A stretch of DNA of 64,000 nt from Elephas maximus indicus. Its lineage: Eukaryota > Chordata > Mammalia > Proboscidea > Elephantidae. Below the pieces are notes generated by a model. It made no database searches. It saw nothing but the letters and a program-made list of their open reading frames with translations, and was not told the origin of the DNA. Position 1 is the stretch's first letter, and every line of letters begins with the position of its first letter. The DNA lies in assembly GCF_024166365.1 (NCBI RefSeq), contig NC_064820.1, positions 85,574,001 to 85,638,000 of the forward strand, in the 5' to 3' direction. This document shows positions 1 to 11,453 of this stretch, one piece after another. The translations under genes were made by a program, and so were the position numbers.

Positions 1-628
1 TAGTGAGCAAAATACTCCTGGAGAGCAGAGTTTTAATCCTTGTAATGTATAATTTGTTTTCCAAGTGTCTCACAACATCACCATAATCCAGACTGGTGTT
101 CTACTGGAATCTCATGAGCTACCCCTCATGACTTCATCTCTCACTCTCTACTCAGAGGTACCCTGAGTATTTCTGTTAAACAAAACTTTCTTAAACACGT
201 CTTTATGCCAAGTCAGAAACCTCTAGGGGGCTTCTTCTTTTATTGAATTTTCCTCTTTCAAGATCCTTTATAATGCATTTCCACCCTAAGAGTCAACTTG
301 ATGTCCTCCAACACAGCCCCCCATTTCAAGAGTGCCGATAATATCAATGATTTATAGATCTAACTTCAACAGTTAATTTTACCTATTTAATTGTTCACTA
401 ATGGTGCCATGCATGGTATATCTCCTCAGCTAAATTAAAGTATCTAAAATATTTTCTTAAGTACTCTTTTCAGGGCCTGGCATAGTCCTGAGCAAGGCAT
501 TCAGAAAAAACATATTGCTTCTTTGATTTACTAAAAATGTAATTTACCAATGAATGTCCTAAGACATGTAATTTGTCTTTTGCTAATCATCCATTTTTCT
601 CCAAGAATGAAGTGTTTCTATGTAGAGA
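1..628. other. AT-rich sequence, no gene recognised
   Basis: Short open frames only, no splice-supported coding pattern and no repeat I can name. From remembered human synteny the 3' end of FAM151B could be near here, but nothing in the sequence supports it. Confidence 0.5.
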
Positions 629-846
629 AAAGAGCTTGGGTCTTGAGGTCAGACAGACTTGGCTTTACAGCCCCACCTTTGTTCCTTACGAGTTCCGGAT
701 TTTGGGAAATATTTAACCTCACTGAGTCTTGGTTTCCTCGCCTATAAAATGGGGGGAAAATAAGAATTCCCTTAGGCTTGTTATGAGGATCAAGCGAGAT
801 TCATGTAATAGAGGCATCTAGTCAGTGCCCAGCATGTACTGTGTCC
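629..846 (+). repeat. MIR SINE
   Basis: The order of segments matches the mammal-wide MIR: a 'gagcttgggtcttgag' region, a CTCACTGAGTCTTGGTTTCC core, an 'aaaatggggg' block, then 'agtgcccagcatgtact'. It is diverged, as expected for this old family. Confidence 0.8.
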
Positions 847-896
847 TCGACAGATAGTTAGTTCCCTTTCTTTTGTACTTACCATGTCCATGTATA

Positions 897-932
897 TTGA
901 TAGGTAGACAGACAGGTAGGTAGATAGACAAA
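897..932. repeat. Imperfect GATA/GACA microsatellite
   Basis: A run of gata, gtag and gaca tetranucleotides with interruptions. It is short and probably stable. Confidence 0.75.
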
Positions 933-1445
933 GAGACAATTAAGGGATATAACATGAAACATTCATATATAAATACTTGAAGACAATGACAGTATTTCTG
1001 TTTTAAATTTTAGCTTCAGCTGAATGCAGTGTCAAATAATACCTAAAACTTTACTTTCTATAGTTGTTTGCCAAAAACAAAAAGTGCAATTTCATAATTA
1101 TAAGAACACAATTTTAACAAAGGATAACTTAAAAAATACAGTAAAAAATGTTTAATTTATGAATTTTCTACAATGACCATGCATTACTTTTGTAAATAGA
1201 CTTGAATTTATAAATGAATTGCATTTTGATGAAATTTGAAATAAAATTTATTTGTTCAGAAGATTATTTTTACTATTATTTGACTCAATAATACTTTTTA
1301 AAACATTAATCTTATGGCAAACTTCTTTTATATTGAGAAATCTATCAACTGAGTGTTACTTAGATTAAGGTTTGAAAGTAGATTTTAAAGTGTCCTCAGG
1401 AACAAAGAAAATTGTAACATGTATTCTGTTGAAAAGTAAATTTTT

Positions 1446-1660
1446 ACAAGTGGATGGCTTTAACAAATTTATTTTCTCACAGTTTAGGAGGCTAGAAGTC
1501 AGAATTCAAAGCACCACTCTAGGGAAAGTCTCTCTCTGTCAGTTCTGAAGGAAGGTCCTTGTCTCTTTTGAGCTTCTGCTCCTGGGTGATCTCCATGTGG
1601 CTTGGCACCTCTCTTTCCCCATTTCTGCTTCTTTTGCTTACTTGTTTAATCTCTTTTATA
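1446..1660 (-). repeat. Partial MaLR-like LTR, probable 3' LTR of a decayed element
   Basis: It shares long stretches with the LTR at 3755-4166 in the same orientation, including the AAGGTCCTTGTCTCTTTTGA block, the 'tgctcctgggtgatct' block and the segment ending TTTAATCTCTTTTAT. Both ends are lost. Lying about 2.1 kb away with the same orientation, it could be the second LTR of one insertion, or an independent solo LTR of the same subfamily. Confidence 0.65.
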
Positions 1661-2140
1661 CAGGCAGATTACAAACAAATTCTGTTCCTAAATCTGTCTT
1701 TAAATCAAATTTGTATATAAGTCCGAACACTTAGGTACAGTTCGTATCTAATGTCAGTCAAATGTTTGTCTTTGTATATAGTATATAGTGTACCTTTCTA
1801 TGCATAAAAAACATTAAAGAAGCACTTCTAGATACACTAGAACATCTTTAACATAACAACACAGTAGTAATAATAATAATGTTTTGATGTGTATTGCAAA
1901 GTAGGGCCTGTCTGTTATCATAAACCATTGTATGTATCTTCTCCACAGTTGAAAACATACTTGCAGGGCAAATGTTACCCAAAATACTCAAAAGATTCTA
2001 TCCTGTAAAACCTTTGAGACCAGTTAGGTACTTTATTGTAGACTCTGAACTGAAAAATCTACATTGTACCACTGGGTCACATTTCTGCTGGGGTTTGGAC
2101 CCTCCTTAGCAGAGGCAGGGAAGGTTGGGGACATGGGTAG
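1661..2140. other. AT-rich stretch, no gene
   Basis: AT-rich sequence with a short TAA run near 1868. No coding signal is seen. If the flanking LTRs belong together, this is decayed internal sequence or a later insertion. Confidence 0.4.
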
Positions 2141-2148
2141 GATGGTGC

Positions 2149-2314
2149 CAGGGACAGATTATTCAGTAAGCAAGGTATGTACGTATGGGCTTGCTTGTGC
2201 TTATTGATCTGTAGTGCACAATTTCACCTGTTTTTTGCCACATCAAGTAAACTGGTATGTACCTTGCTTAATGTAAGCCTGTGCATACCTCGCTTGCTGG
2301 TTAATCCTCCCCTG
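2149..2314. mobile_element. Foldback hAT-like MITE, copy 1 (166 bp)
   Basis: The ends are inverted repeats: the left starts CAGGGACAGATTATTCAGTA, and the right, read in reverse complement, starts CAGGGGAGGATTAACCAGCA. It is flanked by a perfect 8-bp duplication, GATGGTGC, at 2141-2148 and 2315-2322. An 8-bp duplication with CAGGG-type ends is the signature of hAT transposons. The inside carries no ORF. Its core (TGTAGTGCACAATTTCACCT) recurs in the copies at 20842 and 22890. It must have been mobilised by a transposase encoded elsewhere. Confidence 0.88.
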
Positions 2315-2322
2315 GATGGTGC

Positions 2323-3010
2323 TGGGGCCAGATGAATCATTCCCCCATCACCTCCTTACCAGACCTGTCAACCCCACACACCAACTATGAGGCCCCTGCC
2401 TTGAGGCGCAGGGGAGAAAGTACCACTTGGGATATGCTAAGAGCAAGCTCGGGGCCCAAGGGTTGGGAAGAGGACACTTAGGGAAATCCAAGTCTGAAGT
2501 TCTCCACAGATCCCCAGAAACCGTATGGACATACAGAGGTCAGGAATTTAAGACTGCCCCCCTACAGCCACCAAAAGGCCAAGAACTGCTGCAATAGTGA
2601 AATTCCACATGTTTTTTTTTTTTTTTAAGGTAGGGGAAACAGAAGCCCAGAGAGGTGCTTCAATGGCCCTGGGCTGCTCAGCACAGAAGGCCTGGCAGGA
2701 TAGGGTGGGGTGGAACTGGTAAGGGGACACCATGGAGGCCCAGCCATGTGCCCCGTGCAATGCACTGACCGGTTGTACTCAGAGAACACATTGCTTAGCA
2801 CCTGCACCCTGACTGGCACCACCACCTGCAGGCCCACCATGCAGAATGGAGCTGTGGTACTTGGGGCACATGGACAGTGTGCCTGCCTTTTCCAAGTTCC
2901 GAGGGAGGTAAGTGCATGTGGGCTGTCCACTCACTGCAGGCCTAGGCTAGGCGCCCCACGTCACAGGGGCCCACCACCTCCAGCAGCCACGTAAAGACCC
3001 AGTGTGGCAC
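2323..3010. other. GC-richer stretch with a probable MIR fragment
   Basis: GC is higher than in its surroundings. A piece near 2617-2700 resembles an antisense MIR core (GAAACAGAAGCCCAGAGAGG after a T run). Two short overlapping open frames lie here, but neither shows a recognisable domain, so I do not call a gene. Confidence 0.45.
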
Positions 3011-3061
3011 CAAGATGTGGACAGCATTCTTTCCTTTGTTCCTTCTCTGTCCCCTTCAGTC

Positions 3062-3754
3062 TAAGCTATGGTAGTTGGTTAGGTACATCAGTCACATCTT
3101 AATCTCTTTAACAGAAGTATGCGTAGGCACATCCTTGGTGAACATTCTGGGATACATGTCCTTTGTTTGTACAACAGAATTTCCCAAATCTTTAAGTTGT
3201 TTTCATTTTGTACAGTTCATTTTTAAGTCCATGTCTTTCCTCTCACGTTTTACTATAAGCGACAAGGAGAAACCATGTGACCCCTTTAAGATCTGGCTTA
3301 GAAATTTCCTCAGCCAGATATCCGAGTTCATCATTTAGAGCTACTACCTTCCGCCAAACATTTGAACACAATTCAGAGAAGTTCTTTGCCACTGCATAAA
3401 AAGCATTGCCCTTCCTCCACCGTCCAATCACATGTTCGTCATTTTCTTTTAAAGCCTCACTAGAAGCACATTTAACATCCACATTTCTAGCAACATTCTA
3501 TTGCTGGTGCCATATGTACACATCGTCTCTAAAATGATAAACACTTTCTTTATAACTCTCCTCACTTCCTTCTGAGCCCTCACCAGAATTGCCTTTGACA
3601 GTCATAATTCTACCAACAGTCTGTTCAAGGCAGTCTAGGCTTTTACTACTAGATACCTTAAGCTTCTAGCTTCCACCCTTTACCTAATTCCAAAAGCACT
3701 TCCACATTGTAGGTATTTGTTAAAGCAGTACCCTGCTCTCCCAGTACCAAATTC
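3062..3754 (-). repeat. MaLR-type internal region remnant
   Basis: It abuts the LTR at 3755. Read on the minus strand, the first bases after the LTR (TTTGGTACTGGGAGAGCAGG) resemble the primer-binding region typical of MaLR elements, followed by decayed gag-related sequence full of stops. The family call is from recalled resemblance to THE1/MLT internal sequence and is moderate. Confidence 0.5.
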
Positions 3755-4166
3755 TGTCATAGTCCTCTAGTGCTGCTATAACAGAAATGCTACAAGTGGT
3801 GGCTTTAACAAACAAATTTATTTTTCCACAGTTTAGGAGGATAGAAGTCTGAATTCACAGCACTGGCTCTAGGGGAAGGCTTTTTCTCTCTGTTTACTCT
3901 GGAGGAAGGTCCTTGTCTCTTTTGAGATTCTGCTCCTGGGTGATCTTCGTGTGGCTTGGAACCTCTCTTCCCATCTCTACTTTTTTTTGCTTGCTTGTTT
4001 AATCTCTTTTATATCTCAAAAGAGATTAACTCAAGACATACCCTACACTAATCCTGTCTCATTAACATAACAAAGGCAATCCATTCCCAAATGAGATTAT
4101 AACCACAGGCATAGAGGTTAGTATTTATAACACATAAATTTTGGAGACACAATTCAGTCCATATCA
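3755..4166 (-). repeat. MaLR-like LTR (5' LTR position)
   Basis: Minus-strand reading begins TGATATGGACTGAATTGTGT and ends in the shared motif about 'agcactagaggactatgaca'. This is the same layout as the plus-strand LTRs at 19764, 41702 and 59479. A TATA-like stretch (GAGATATAAAAG) sits in a 12-bp inverted repeat near 4003-4030. It is heavily diverged. Confidence 0.75.
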
Positions 4167-5286
4167 ATATCCATATGGAAAATAATAGCCTTGATCCCTA
4201 CCTCTTGCCATACCCAAATAATAATTTGAGATGGATCTTAGATCTAAATGTGAAAGCTAATACTATAAAGCATTTAGAAGAGAATATAAAACACTATTTT
4301 CTTGACTTAGGGGAAGGCAAAGATTATAACACAGAAAGCATTAATCATAAAAGAAAAAATCAACGGGCTTTATTAAAATTTAAATTTTTATCAAAAGACA
4401 CCATTGACATATCTGACAAAGGGTTCATATTAAGAATATGTGAAGAACTCATGTAAATTGATAAGAAAAAGCCAAACAACTCAATTAAAAATGGACAAAA
4501 GACTTGAACAGGCTCTTAACAAAAGAAAGTATTAAGTGGCCAATAAGCACATGAAAAGATTCTCAGCCTTAACCCAGGAAATGCAAATTTAAACCACACT
4601 GAGATTCCACTACACACTTACCAGAAAAGCTAATGCTGAAAGGGGACTGACAGTACCAAGTGCTCAGATTACGGAGCAACTAGAACTCTAATGTGTTGCT
4701 GGTGAGAGTATAAAATAGTACAACCACTTTGGAAAACAGTTTAGCAGTTTCTAATAAAGAGAAACATTTTTACCCTGTGACCCAAGTATTCTACCCCTAG
4801 CCATATACTCAAGAGAAAAGAATTCTTATGTCCTCATCAGATTTGTGCAAGGATGTACAAATACAGTAGCAACTCAAATTTCTATCAACCAGAAAATTAA
4901 GTAAATAATGGTACATTCATACAATGGACTATTACAAAGTACTGAAAGATATTGAACTACATATATATGCAAAAATAAGGTGAATATCAAAAACAAGCTG
5001 AACAAAAGAAACAGACACAAAAGAGTGCGTACTGTATGATTATATTTGTATGAGGTTCAAGAATAGGCAAAACTGAAGTCCTCGATGTACAAGAATGCAA
5101 TAGAACACTATGCAGGCACTGAAAATCTACCTTTATTAACACGAAAAGATGTTACCACATTGTTGCAAGTTGTAGAAGGGCATATATGGTATAATACTGT
5201 TCATATAAAACTATGTATTCATGTGCATTTGTGTGCATAGGAAAATGTTTGGCAAGAGGTTCACATGCAAAAAATAAGTAAATGAC
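4167..5286 (+). repeat. Old L1 3' end (ORF2 C-terminus and 3'UTR)
   Basis: The order of features is that of L1 ORF2 3' sequence: 'atggatcttagatctaaatg', 'aaatgcaaatttaaaccacactgagat', 'tggtgagagtataaaatagtacaacc', and 'catacaatggactattac'. It then passes into 3'UTR-like sequence. Stops and indels throughout mark an old, inactive copy. Confidence 0.8.
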
Positions 5287-5480
5287 TGTTGTTAGCTGCC
5301 AACAAGTTGGCCGCCTGACCCTCAGCAATCCCGTGCACAACAGGGTTGTGATGCACAGTGCACAATGTTGTGATCCATAGGGTTTTCATTTGCTGATTTC
5401 TCAGAAATAGATAGCCAGGCCTTTCTTCTTAGTCTGGAAGCTCTGCTGAAACCTGTTCAGCATCATAGCAACACACAAGA
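5287..5480 (-). repeat. RTE-tailed tRNA-type SINE, antisense
   Basis: It begins with GTTGTTAGCTGCC, the reversed RTE-like tail, and continues through 'tccatagggttttcat', 'tagatagccaggcctttctt' and 'gaaacctgttcagcatcatagcaac'. The last blocks are the reverse complement of the middle of the plus-strand SINE at 11139-11453, so it is the same family. The 5' part is missing. Confidence 0.75.
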
Positions 5481-6543
5481 AGTAAATGGTTAGGTACCAC
5501 CTATTTTTTTTCCCCCATTCCAGGTTCTCACTTCTGATGTATTGATGTTGAGATCCCATTGCATCAGAGGGCTATTTCTCAAGACTGGCAGAACAGTACT
5601 AGCTCTAGAAGATACTTTAATATAAGACCCAATTGTTAAAAAATTCATAGGTTTTAAAAAAAAGCTCAGTAGCTTGTGGCCCTCTAAGAGTGAATTAATT
5701 GCTAATTATCCAGATACGTACCCACTTATCCAGTGGGAAATTGTTAGAAGTAATTGGGCTAGGTTGTTTGCTTGTTTGTTGCATCTGGGGTCTTGTGAGT
5801 TTTTTTTTTTTTTTTTCCTATGATTAAAAAACTTAATTGCCTAGTTTTTAGAGGCCACTGACATATCTGACTATACAGAATATATAGAAAAATGCTCTAT
5901 ACTTTGGAATTTAAGATGCAAGCCTACCTAGTAAGAGCCTAAAACCTAGTTATGGAGCAATCATAAATTCATGAAACAATGGATGGAAAACAGACAATTG
6001 AGTGTTAAAAAGAAATACGAAGATAGTAGTGCTAAAGAAATTATGTAGAAAATGGGAGTATAATGAATAAATGAACCCAAGAAGAGCTGATGACCAGGTC
6101 TTAGAAGAAGCAGGGTGGGATCCATGGGAACTCAGCAGCAGATAGGTGCTTAGAGTCTTTGCTCTAGAGCTCCACATCAACATGACTCATTTACTCTTTA
6201 CTATAATTGCTTTTCTTCTGTGTACCCACCAGTCTTTGGGTCAGGGACCACGATTTGTCCAGTTACCTAAGTCTTTGGTGAGGAAGTCACGTGACAATAC
6301 TTCAGGGCTCAGAAGGAACAGTGGGGGGAGGCATCTGATTGATGTCTGCTGTGCTGGGGCTGTGCAAATAATTAAAAAGTTGTTCCTGCCTCAGAAAGCT
6401 TACAGTCAATTAGAGGGAGAGAGACCTGTGAAAGGTAAGTGAACATTTGCTAGGACTTCTTTGATAGAACTACATGGGCTGTGGTGACAGCCCCAGAGAG
6501 AAAGCAGTCTGTTCTAATTGGGAGAGAGGACTTGAGCGGCACC
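5481..6543. other. No gene recognised
   Basis: Mostly unique AT-rich sequence with a T homopolymer near 5801-5817. Around 6330-6430 there is a stretch resembling an old dispersed repeat ('gtgctggggctgtgcaaat ... agcttacagtcaatta') that I cannot name. Confidence 0.4.
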
Positions 6544-6922
6544 TTTTTTTTTTTTTTTTTTTAACTGAACTTTAGATCAAGGTTTACAGAACGAAGTAGT
6601 TTCTCATCAAACAGTTAGTCCACACATTATTGTCTGACATTGGTTAACAACCCCATGACATGTGAATATTCTCCCTTCTCAACCCTGGGTTCCCTATTAC
6701 CAGCTTTCCTGTTCCCTCCTGCCTTCCAGTCCCTGCCCCAGGGCTGGTGCTTTGTTCCATCGGCCTGTTCAATCTTTGGCTGAAGGGTGAACCTCAAGAG
6801 TGACCTTATTACTGAGTTGAAAGGGTGACCGGGGGCCATACTCTCAGGGTTTCTCTAGTCTCTGTCAGGCCAGCAAGTCTGGTCTTTCTTTTTGAGTTAG
6901 AATTTTGTTCTACATTTTTCTT
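6544..6922 (-). repeat. 5'-truncated L1 3' end, antisense
   Basis: It starts with a T run (reverse of the poly(A) tail), then 'aactttagatcaaggtttacagaac'. It continues through the same blocks found in the copies at 39207 and 51203: 'ttctcatcaaacagttagt', 'attggttaacaacccca', 'gctttcctgttccctcctgccttccagtcc'. No ORF remains. Confidence 0.85.
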
Positions 6923-9018
6923 CAGTTGAACTGCATCTTGAAAGACCAATAGTTATTCACCAGATAGACTTAAGAGGGGGAAGGGCCTTTCAGACAAAGC
7001 GAGGAGCAAAGGAACACTAAGTGGGAAAGAGCCTAATGTGACCTGCTCAAAAAGTGTGTAGGGGACACCACACAATGAGGCTGCAGATTTAGGCCGGGAC
7101 CAGATGTATTTTCCAAGCACTACAAAAGTATACTTAAGATGTTTTTGAATCAAAAGGACTGTATAAAATAACCCATTTGAAACTTTGCATAGACGAGTAT
7201 TAATTATAACTATTATTTTTCCAATTCATCAAATAAATTAATGCTTTCTAATTTTCTAAAATCCGTTATCCTCACATTTATGATAATGATGATGAAAAGA
7301 AACAGTAGAATTTTGGAGTGTATACTCTAAGGCAGGCACTGTTCTAAGAGTCTGTGACAATGCTGATGTCACTGATGAAGACACTGTCTTCTGGTACTTC
7401 TCCCAAAGCTGAATCCTCGAGGTGCCAAAGCAGCTCTTGCAAAATGGGACCCTCTGTACGTCGACCAGACAGACTGCCTTCGCACAGAGATGGGGGACAA
7501 GCCCCTCCGTCCAGCCTCTTTTTCACCCTGTAGCCATGCTTGTGCCTCTGGTTTTCCAAGTCCATCCCACTAGCAACTCCTTCAGCTTCTACTGCAGGCC
7601 CTCTATACGTAGGGCTGTCTGCATACCTGAGACAGACACCTTGCTGTGTTTCCCATCTCAGTCGCTATTCCAGGTTTCTGTAAAACTGCTTCTTCTTCCT
7701 CCTTCACTGAAACAAACGAGTCCCTCAACAATAAACTAGAAGCCCTCTCCCTCAGTTTATCAAACACAGTTAGCTGGGACCATCCCTCTCACTCTCACTA
7801 TACTAAGTTGCACACCCTCCCTCTGAGCTTGACTAGTGTCCTGTGACAGCACTAAGATACACTACGTTAATAAACTATTTTAAAACTGTTTTTATCACCC
7901 AGCCGCAGATGGTAAACAATGTTTTGGTAATCCAGAAAAGTAGTTTACTTCTCCCTAAAGAAGAAAATTGTCATTTATCAGTTTTTGTTCTAATAATAAT
8001 TATCTTATTTCTGGGCCTTTCCATTTTGATCTGACTGATATTATTTTAGTCAGAAACCTTTTGGATGCAATAATAGAAACTCACTCAGATTAATTCAAAT
8101 AAAGGAGGCTAGGAAGGAGGTTATTGTAAGGATACGTATCTCAGAAAATTTAGAGACAATACGAACATGTAGGTTCAGGAAAGGCAAGAACTAGGACAGA
8201 TGCGGGGTCCTCATCAGTTGGAGTTACTTGAGTTCTTCATCATTAGCAAAATCTTATTACTGAGAGAGGACTCTCTTGGCTCATTCCACTTTATGGCTTC
8301 ATTCCCTTGGGTCAGTTATCCATCCTTGGTCCAGTCATCTAGCTGTAAGGGGAGTGGAAAGGCCAATGGAATTGTATGCTACACTAGGCTCCCCCTTCCA
8401 CCAGCTGTGGACGGGAACAGATACTTAAAAAAGTATCTGCTGGTGTGACTCACACCTTCATTCCTGATGAATTAAGGCTTTGTTGGCCCTATTTGTGTGG
8501 GATTGTAATAATCTACATTTACTAAAAAAAAATACTGCCCATGATAATACAAGGGGGTACCCCAGTGAGTTCCTCAGATTCTACCCATATTCCTTTTAGC
8601 TTCTATTTTATAGGAAAAGTTCTGAGAATCACTCTAACCAACATCATGACCCCCTTTTATCCTGTGAACAGCCTGGTATGACCAGGTAGTTATCTCAGCT
8701 TTCAAACTATCAAACTGCTATTGTTTCCTTGGTGGAGGTGTTCTTCCCTTAGAAGCCATATTCTTCATACCGATAGGACCAAAGTTACAGGAATAGGATA
8801 GCTCTTTTTGCAATTAATAAGGAGATCCTTTTCAAAATGTTTTTCTTAGCAATCAAAATTTAAGTTTGTGCCACTATAATCAACACTTAATGAACTTGAA
8901 AACAAAGCCAAGAAGTAGTGTGGATGATTGAAATCCAAAAATATAATTTTAGTCATTAGTTTCCAACTTTTCCCACTGAATCTAGAACTGTTATTAAGGA
9001 CTATCTGAAAGATGTATA
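6923..9018. other. No gene recognised
   Basis: Two kilobases without a repeat I can name firmly. A stretch near 8040-8200 looks like an old dispersed repeat. Small ORFs on both strands lack domains, and I see no coding exons here. Confidence 0.4.
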
Positions 9019-9471
9019 GAATTGGGCAAATCTGTTGCAAAGGACCTCTTTAAAGTGTTGAAAAGCAAAGATGTCACCTTGAAGACTGAGGTACACCTGA
9101 CCCAAGCCATGGTATTTTCAATTGCATCATATGCATGTGAAAGTTGGACAATGAATAAGGAAGACTGAAGAATTGACCCCTTTGAATTGCGGTGTTGATG
9201 AAGAATATTGAATTTACCATGGATTGCCAAAAGAATGAACAAATCTGTCTTGGAAGAAGTACAACCAGAATGCTCCTTAGAAGCAAGGATGGCAAGACTG
9301 CATCTTACATATTTTGGACATGTTGTCAGGAGGGATCAGTCCCTGGAGAAGGACATCATGCTCAAGCATAACGATTGTGAGGATGGCACAGGACCGGGCA
9401 GTATTTCATTCTGTGGTACACAGGGTTGCTATGAGTTGGAACCAACTCTATGGCACCTAATAACAACAACA
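9019..9471 (+). repeat. RTE LINE 3' end, 5'-truncated
   Basis: It matches the C-terminal ORF of the copies at 32752-34016 and 44190-45852 block for block: 'gacctctttaaagtgttgaaaagcaaagatg', 'acccaagccatggtatttt', 'tgtcttggaagaagtacaaccagaatg'. It ends in the RTE tail 'ggcacctaataacaacaac'. A segment of about 75 bp present in the 33.8-kb copy is missing at about 9361-9366. Confidence 0.88.
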
Positions 9472-9929
9472 TCTGAAAGAATCTTCTAATTGGAAACAAC
9501 CTTAAAATTATTCAGTAAAAGGAATCTCTCTTGTTAAATCCCTGACCTATATCTATTCTCTGCTTATTTCCAGAAATGGTGGTTCATGCCTTCCTGGGAC
9601 AGACTATTCTATTCCATTGGCAGAAAGCTCTAGTAACTAAGAGAGATTTGGAATCTTTGTAACTTCAATTTTCTTGTCCTGGTTTATCTTTATTTGGAAG
9701 ATTGTGGACTAAGTCATGGTATCAGCCCTTTCAGTATTTAAGACCAGCTGTTTCATCTCAGTTGAGTCTCTTCCCATTTCCAGGCTAAACAACACTTTTC
9801 TTTCACCTGTTTTTAATTCTTTTTCCCAGACTATTTATCATCCTTTTTAGCTTCTTATACATATATACTTTAATTTAAAATGGGATCCTTAGGTAAAAGT
9901 AATATTTCAAACATGATCTACTAGTACTA
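9472..9929. other. No gene recognised
   Basis: AT-rich sequence without a recognisable repeat or coding pattern. Confidence 0.4.
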
Positions 9930-9942
9930 AAATACTCTAGTA

Positions 9943-10022
9943 CCCAAACCCACTGCCGTCGAGTCGATTTCAGTTTCCAAAATAAATAATAAGTAATACA
10001 AAATAAATAAAAAATAACAAAT
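9943..10022 (+). mobile_element. Small A-rich-tailed insert carrying an AfroSINE tail in reverse
   Basis: A 13-bp duplication (AAATACTCTAGTA at 9930-9942 and 10023-10035) flanks an 80-bp insert. Its left part is the reverse complement of the AfroSINE 3' end (CACTGCCGTCGAGTCGATTT) and its right part is an A-rich taaa-type tail. The tail is on the opposite side from where a normal antisense AfroSINE would have it. Confidence 0.75.
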
Positions 10023-10035
10023 AAATACTCTAGTA

Positions 10036-10632
10036 GACACTGATTAGACACTGATAAAACTTTTAATCAAATTGTCTCAAAGTCTTAGCCCTGTTAACAG
10101 TCCCAAGAAACTTGGATTATATTACACTTGTAACTAAAACTGTCAGATTTTTTTTCTCATAAGTTGTTAATCATCTTTATCTTCTGCAACTAATTTTCAA
10201 ACCTAAGTGTAGAATATTCATGGTTATTAAACTTTAGCTTACTGGTTTTGATCTAGTGTTTTCAGCTAGTTGAGATTCTTTTAGATTGTCATTATTTGTT
10301 GTTTTGCTATTCTGCCCATTTTTTCCCTCACTGGCCTTCCATTTCATGAATTGTAGATGTTCAAAAAATTATACAGAGACAGCATGTCACCTTGGGAAGG
10401 CCAGTGGGCAGCTCCAGTTTTAGTGAATTTGTCATAATCCATGACCTGGTCCTCTTGGAGACCTAGAAATGTGATGTAAAGAATATTGGCACCAAGCAAG
10501 CCTCTATAAGCTCAAACACTAATTTACTAAGAATTATAACCTTCATTTGGACTGTGCCTTCTCATCAACTGGACAAGATTATTCTCTCCTCTAAGTAGGA
10601 TATATGGGAAACAAATTATTAGAAGTTTGCAT
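10036..10632. other. No gene recognised
   Basis: AT-rich. It starts just after an 11-bp tandem duplication (TAGACACTGAT twice, from about 10034). Nothing else is identified. Confidence 0.4.
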
Positions 10633-10756
10633 ACCTGTTGCTGTCGAGTCAATTCTGACTCATAGCAACGCTATTAGACAGGAGCACCTGGTGAATTCGA
10701 ACTGCCGACCTTTTGGTTAGCAGTCAAGCTCTTAACCACTGGCACACCAGGGCTCC
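10633..10756 (-). repeat. AfroSINE, antisense, internally deleted
   Basis: It runs from the reversed tail (TGTTGCTGTCGAGTCAATTC) to the reversed tRNA-like head (CACACCAGGGCTCC). The middle of the element is missing at 'ctattagacaggagcacctgg', leaving about 124 bp of a roughly 200-bp unit. Confidence 0.9.
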
Positions 10757-11138
10757 AGAAGTCTACATAAAGTGAGCATTTAATCATAATAAGGGTAGTT
10801 AGCTTTATCATTTGAAATTTTAAAATGTTCAGGTACTGGATGCCAGATGGGAGCATCTCCACCAAGAAATATGCTCAACAGGTGTTCACCACCTTCCCTA
10901 GGCACTGCTTGGATGGATACCATCAACATTTGTCTCAGTAACTGATGTCCTACGTCCTCCACAAAATTACTCCTGCCATGATTCGGTATTAGCTGTATTC
11001 TTTGGAATCCTAGCTGCAAGTAATTAGGATGTTAACTGTAAAACTAATAAATGTAGTGGCATCATACTTTAAAGCTTTAAAATATAACTTTAAGATATAT
11101 TTTAAATATGTATACATACATAGGCATATGTGATGGAG

Positions 11139-11453
11139 ACATTGGTGTTTCAGTGATAGAATTCTTCTTGCCTTCTGTGCGCCTCGTGTGCAGCCATCAC
11201 CTGTCAGAGGAGGTTTGTGTTTGCTATGATGCTGAACGTATCTTTGAGCAGAGTCACCAGACTAAGACAGACTAGGAAGAAAGGCCTAGCAATTTACTTC
11301 CAAAAATCAGTTAATGAAAGCCCTGTGGATCACAACGGTCCTATCCACAAATGATCATGGGGATTGTGCAGGACTGGGCAGCATTTCATTGCATTGTGCA
11401 CGGGGTTGCCATGAGTCGGGGGGCTGATTCAATGGCAGCTAACAACACCACAC
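11139..11453 (+). repeat. RTE-tailed tRNA-type SINE (elephant-type), near full length
   Basis: A long SINE distinct from the short AfroSINE. It begins 'tcagtgatagaattctt', passes through 'ctgtgcgcctcgtgtgcagccatcacc', 'ccagactaagacagactaggaagaaaggcc' and 'ggatcacaacggtcc', and ends 'gcaggactgggcagcatttc ... ggcagctaacaacacc'. The last part matches the RTE 3' end at 9400 and 33940, as expected for a SINE mobilised by RTE machinery. Confidence 0.85.

Noticed and set aside
1-628. Terminal exon of FAM151B
   Set aside because: Expected from remembered human gene order, but no matching coding sequence or splice site could be seen.
2625-2994. Overlapping open frames of 70-101 residues in the GC-rich stretch
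   Set aside because: No domain, no splice pattern, and frames open on both strands; probably chance.
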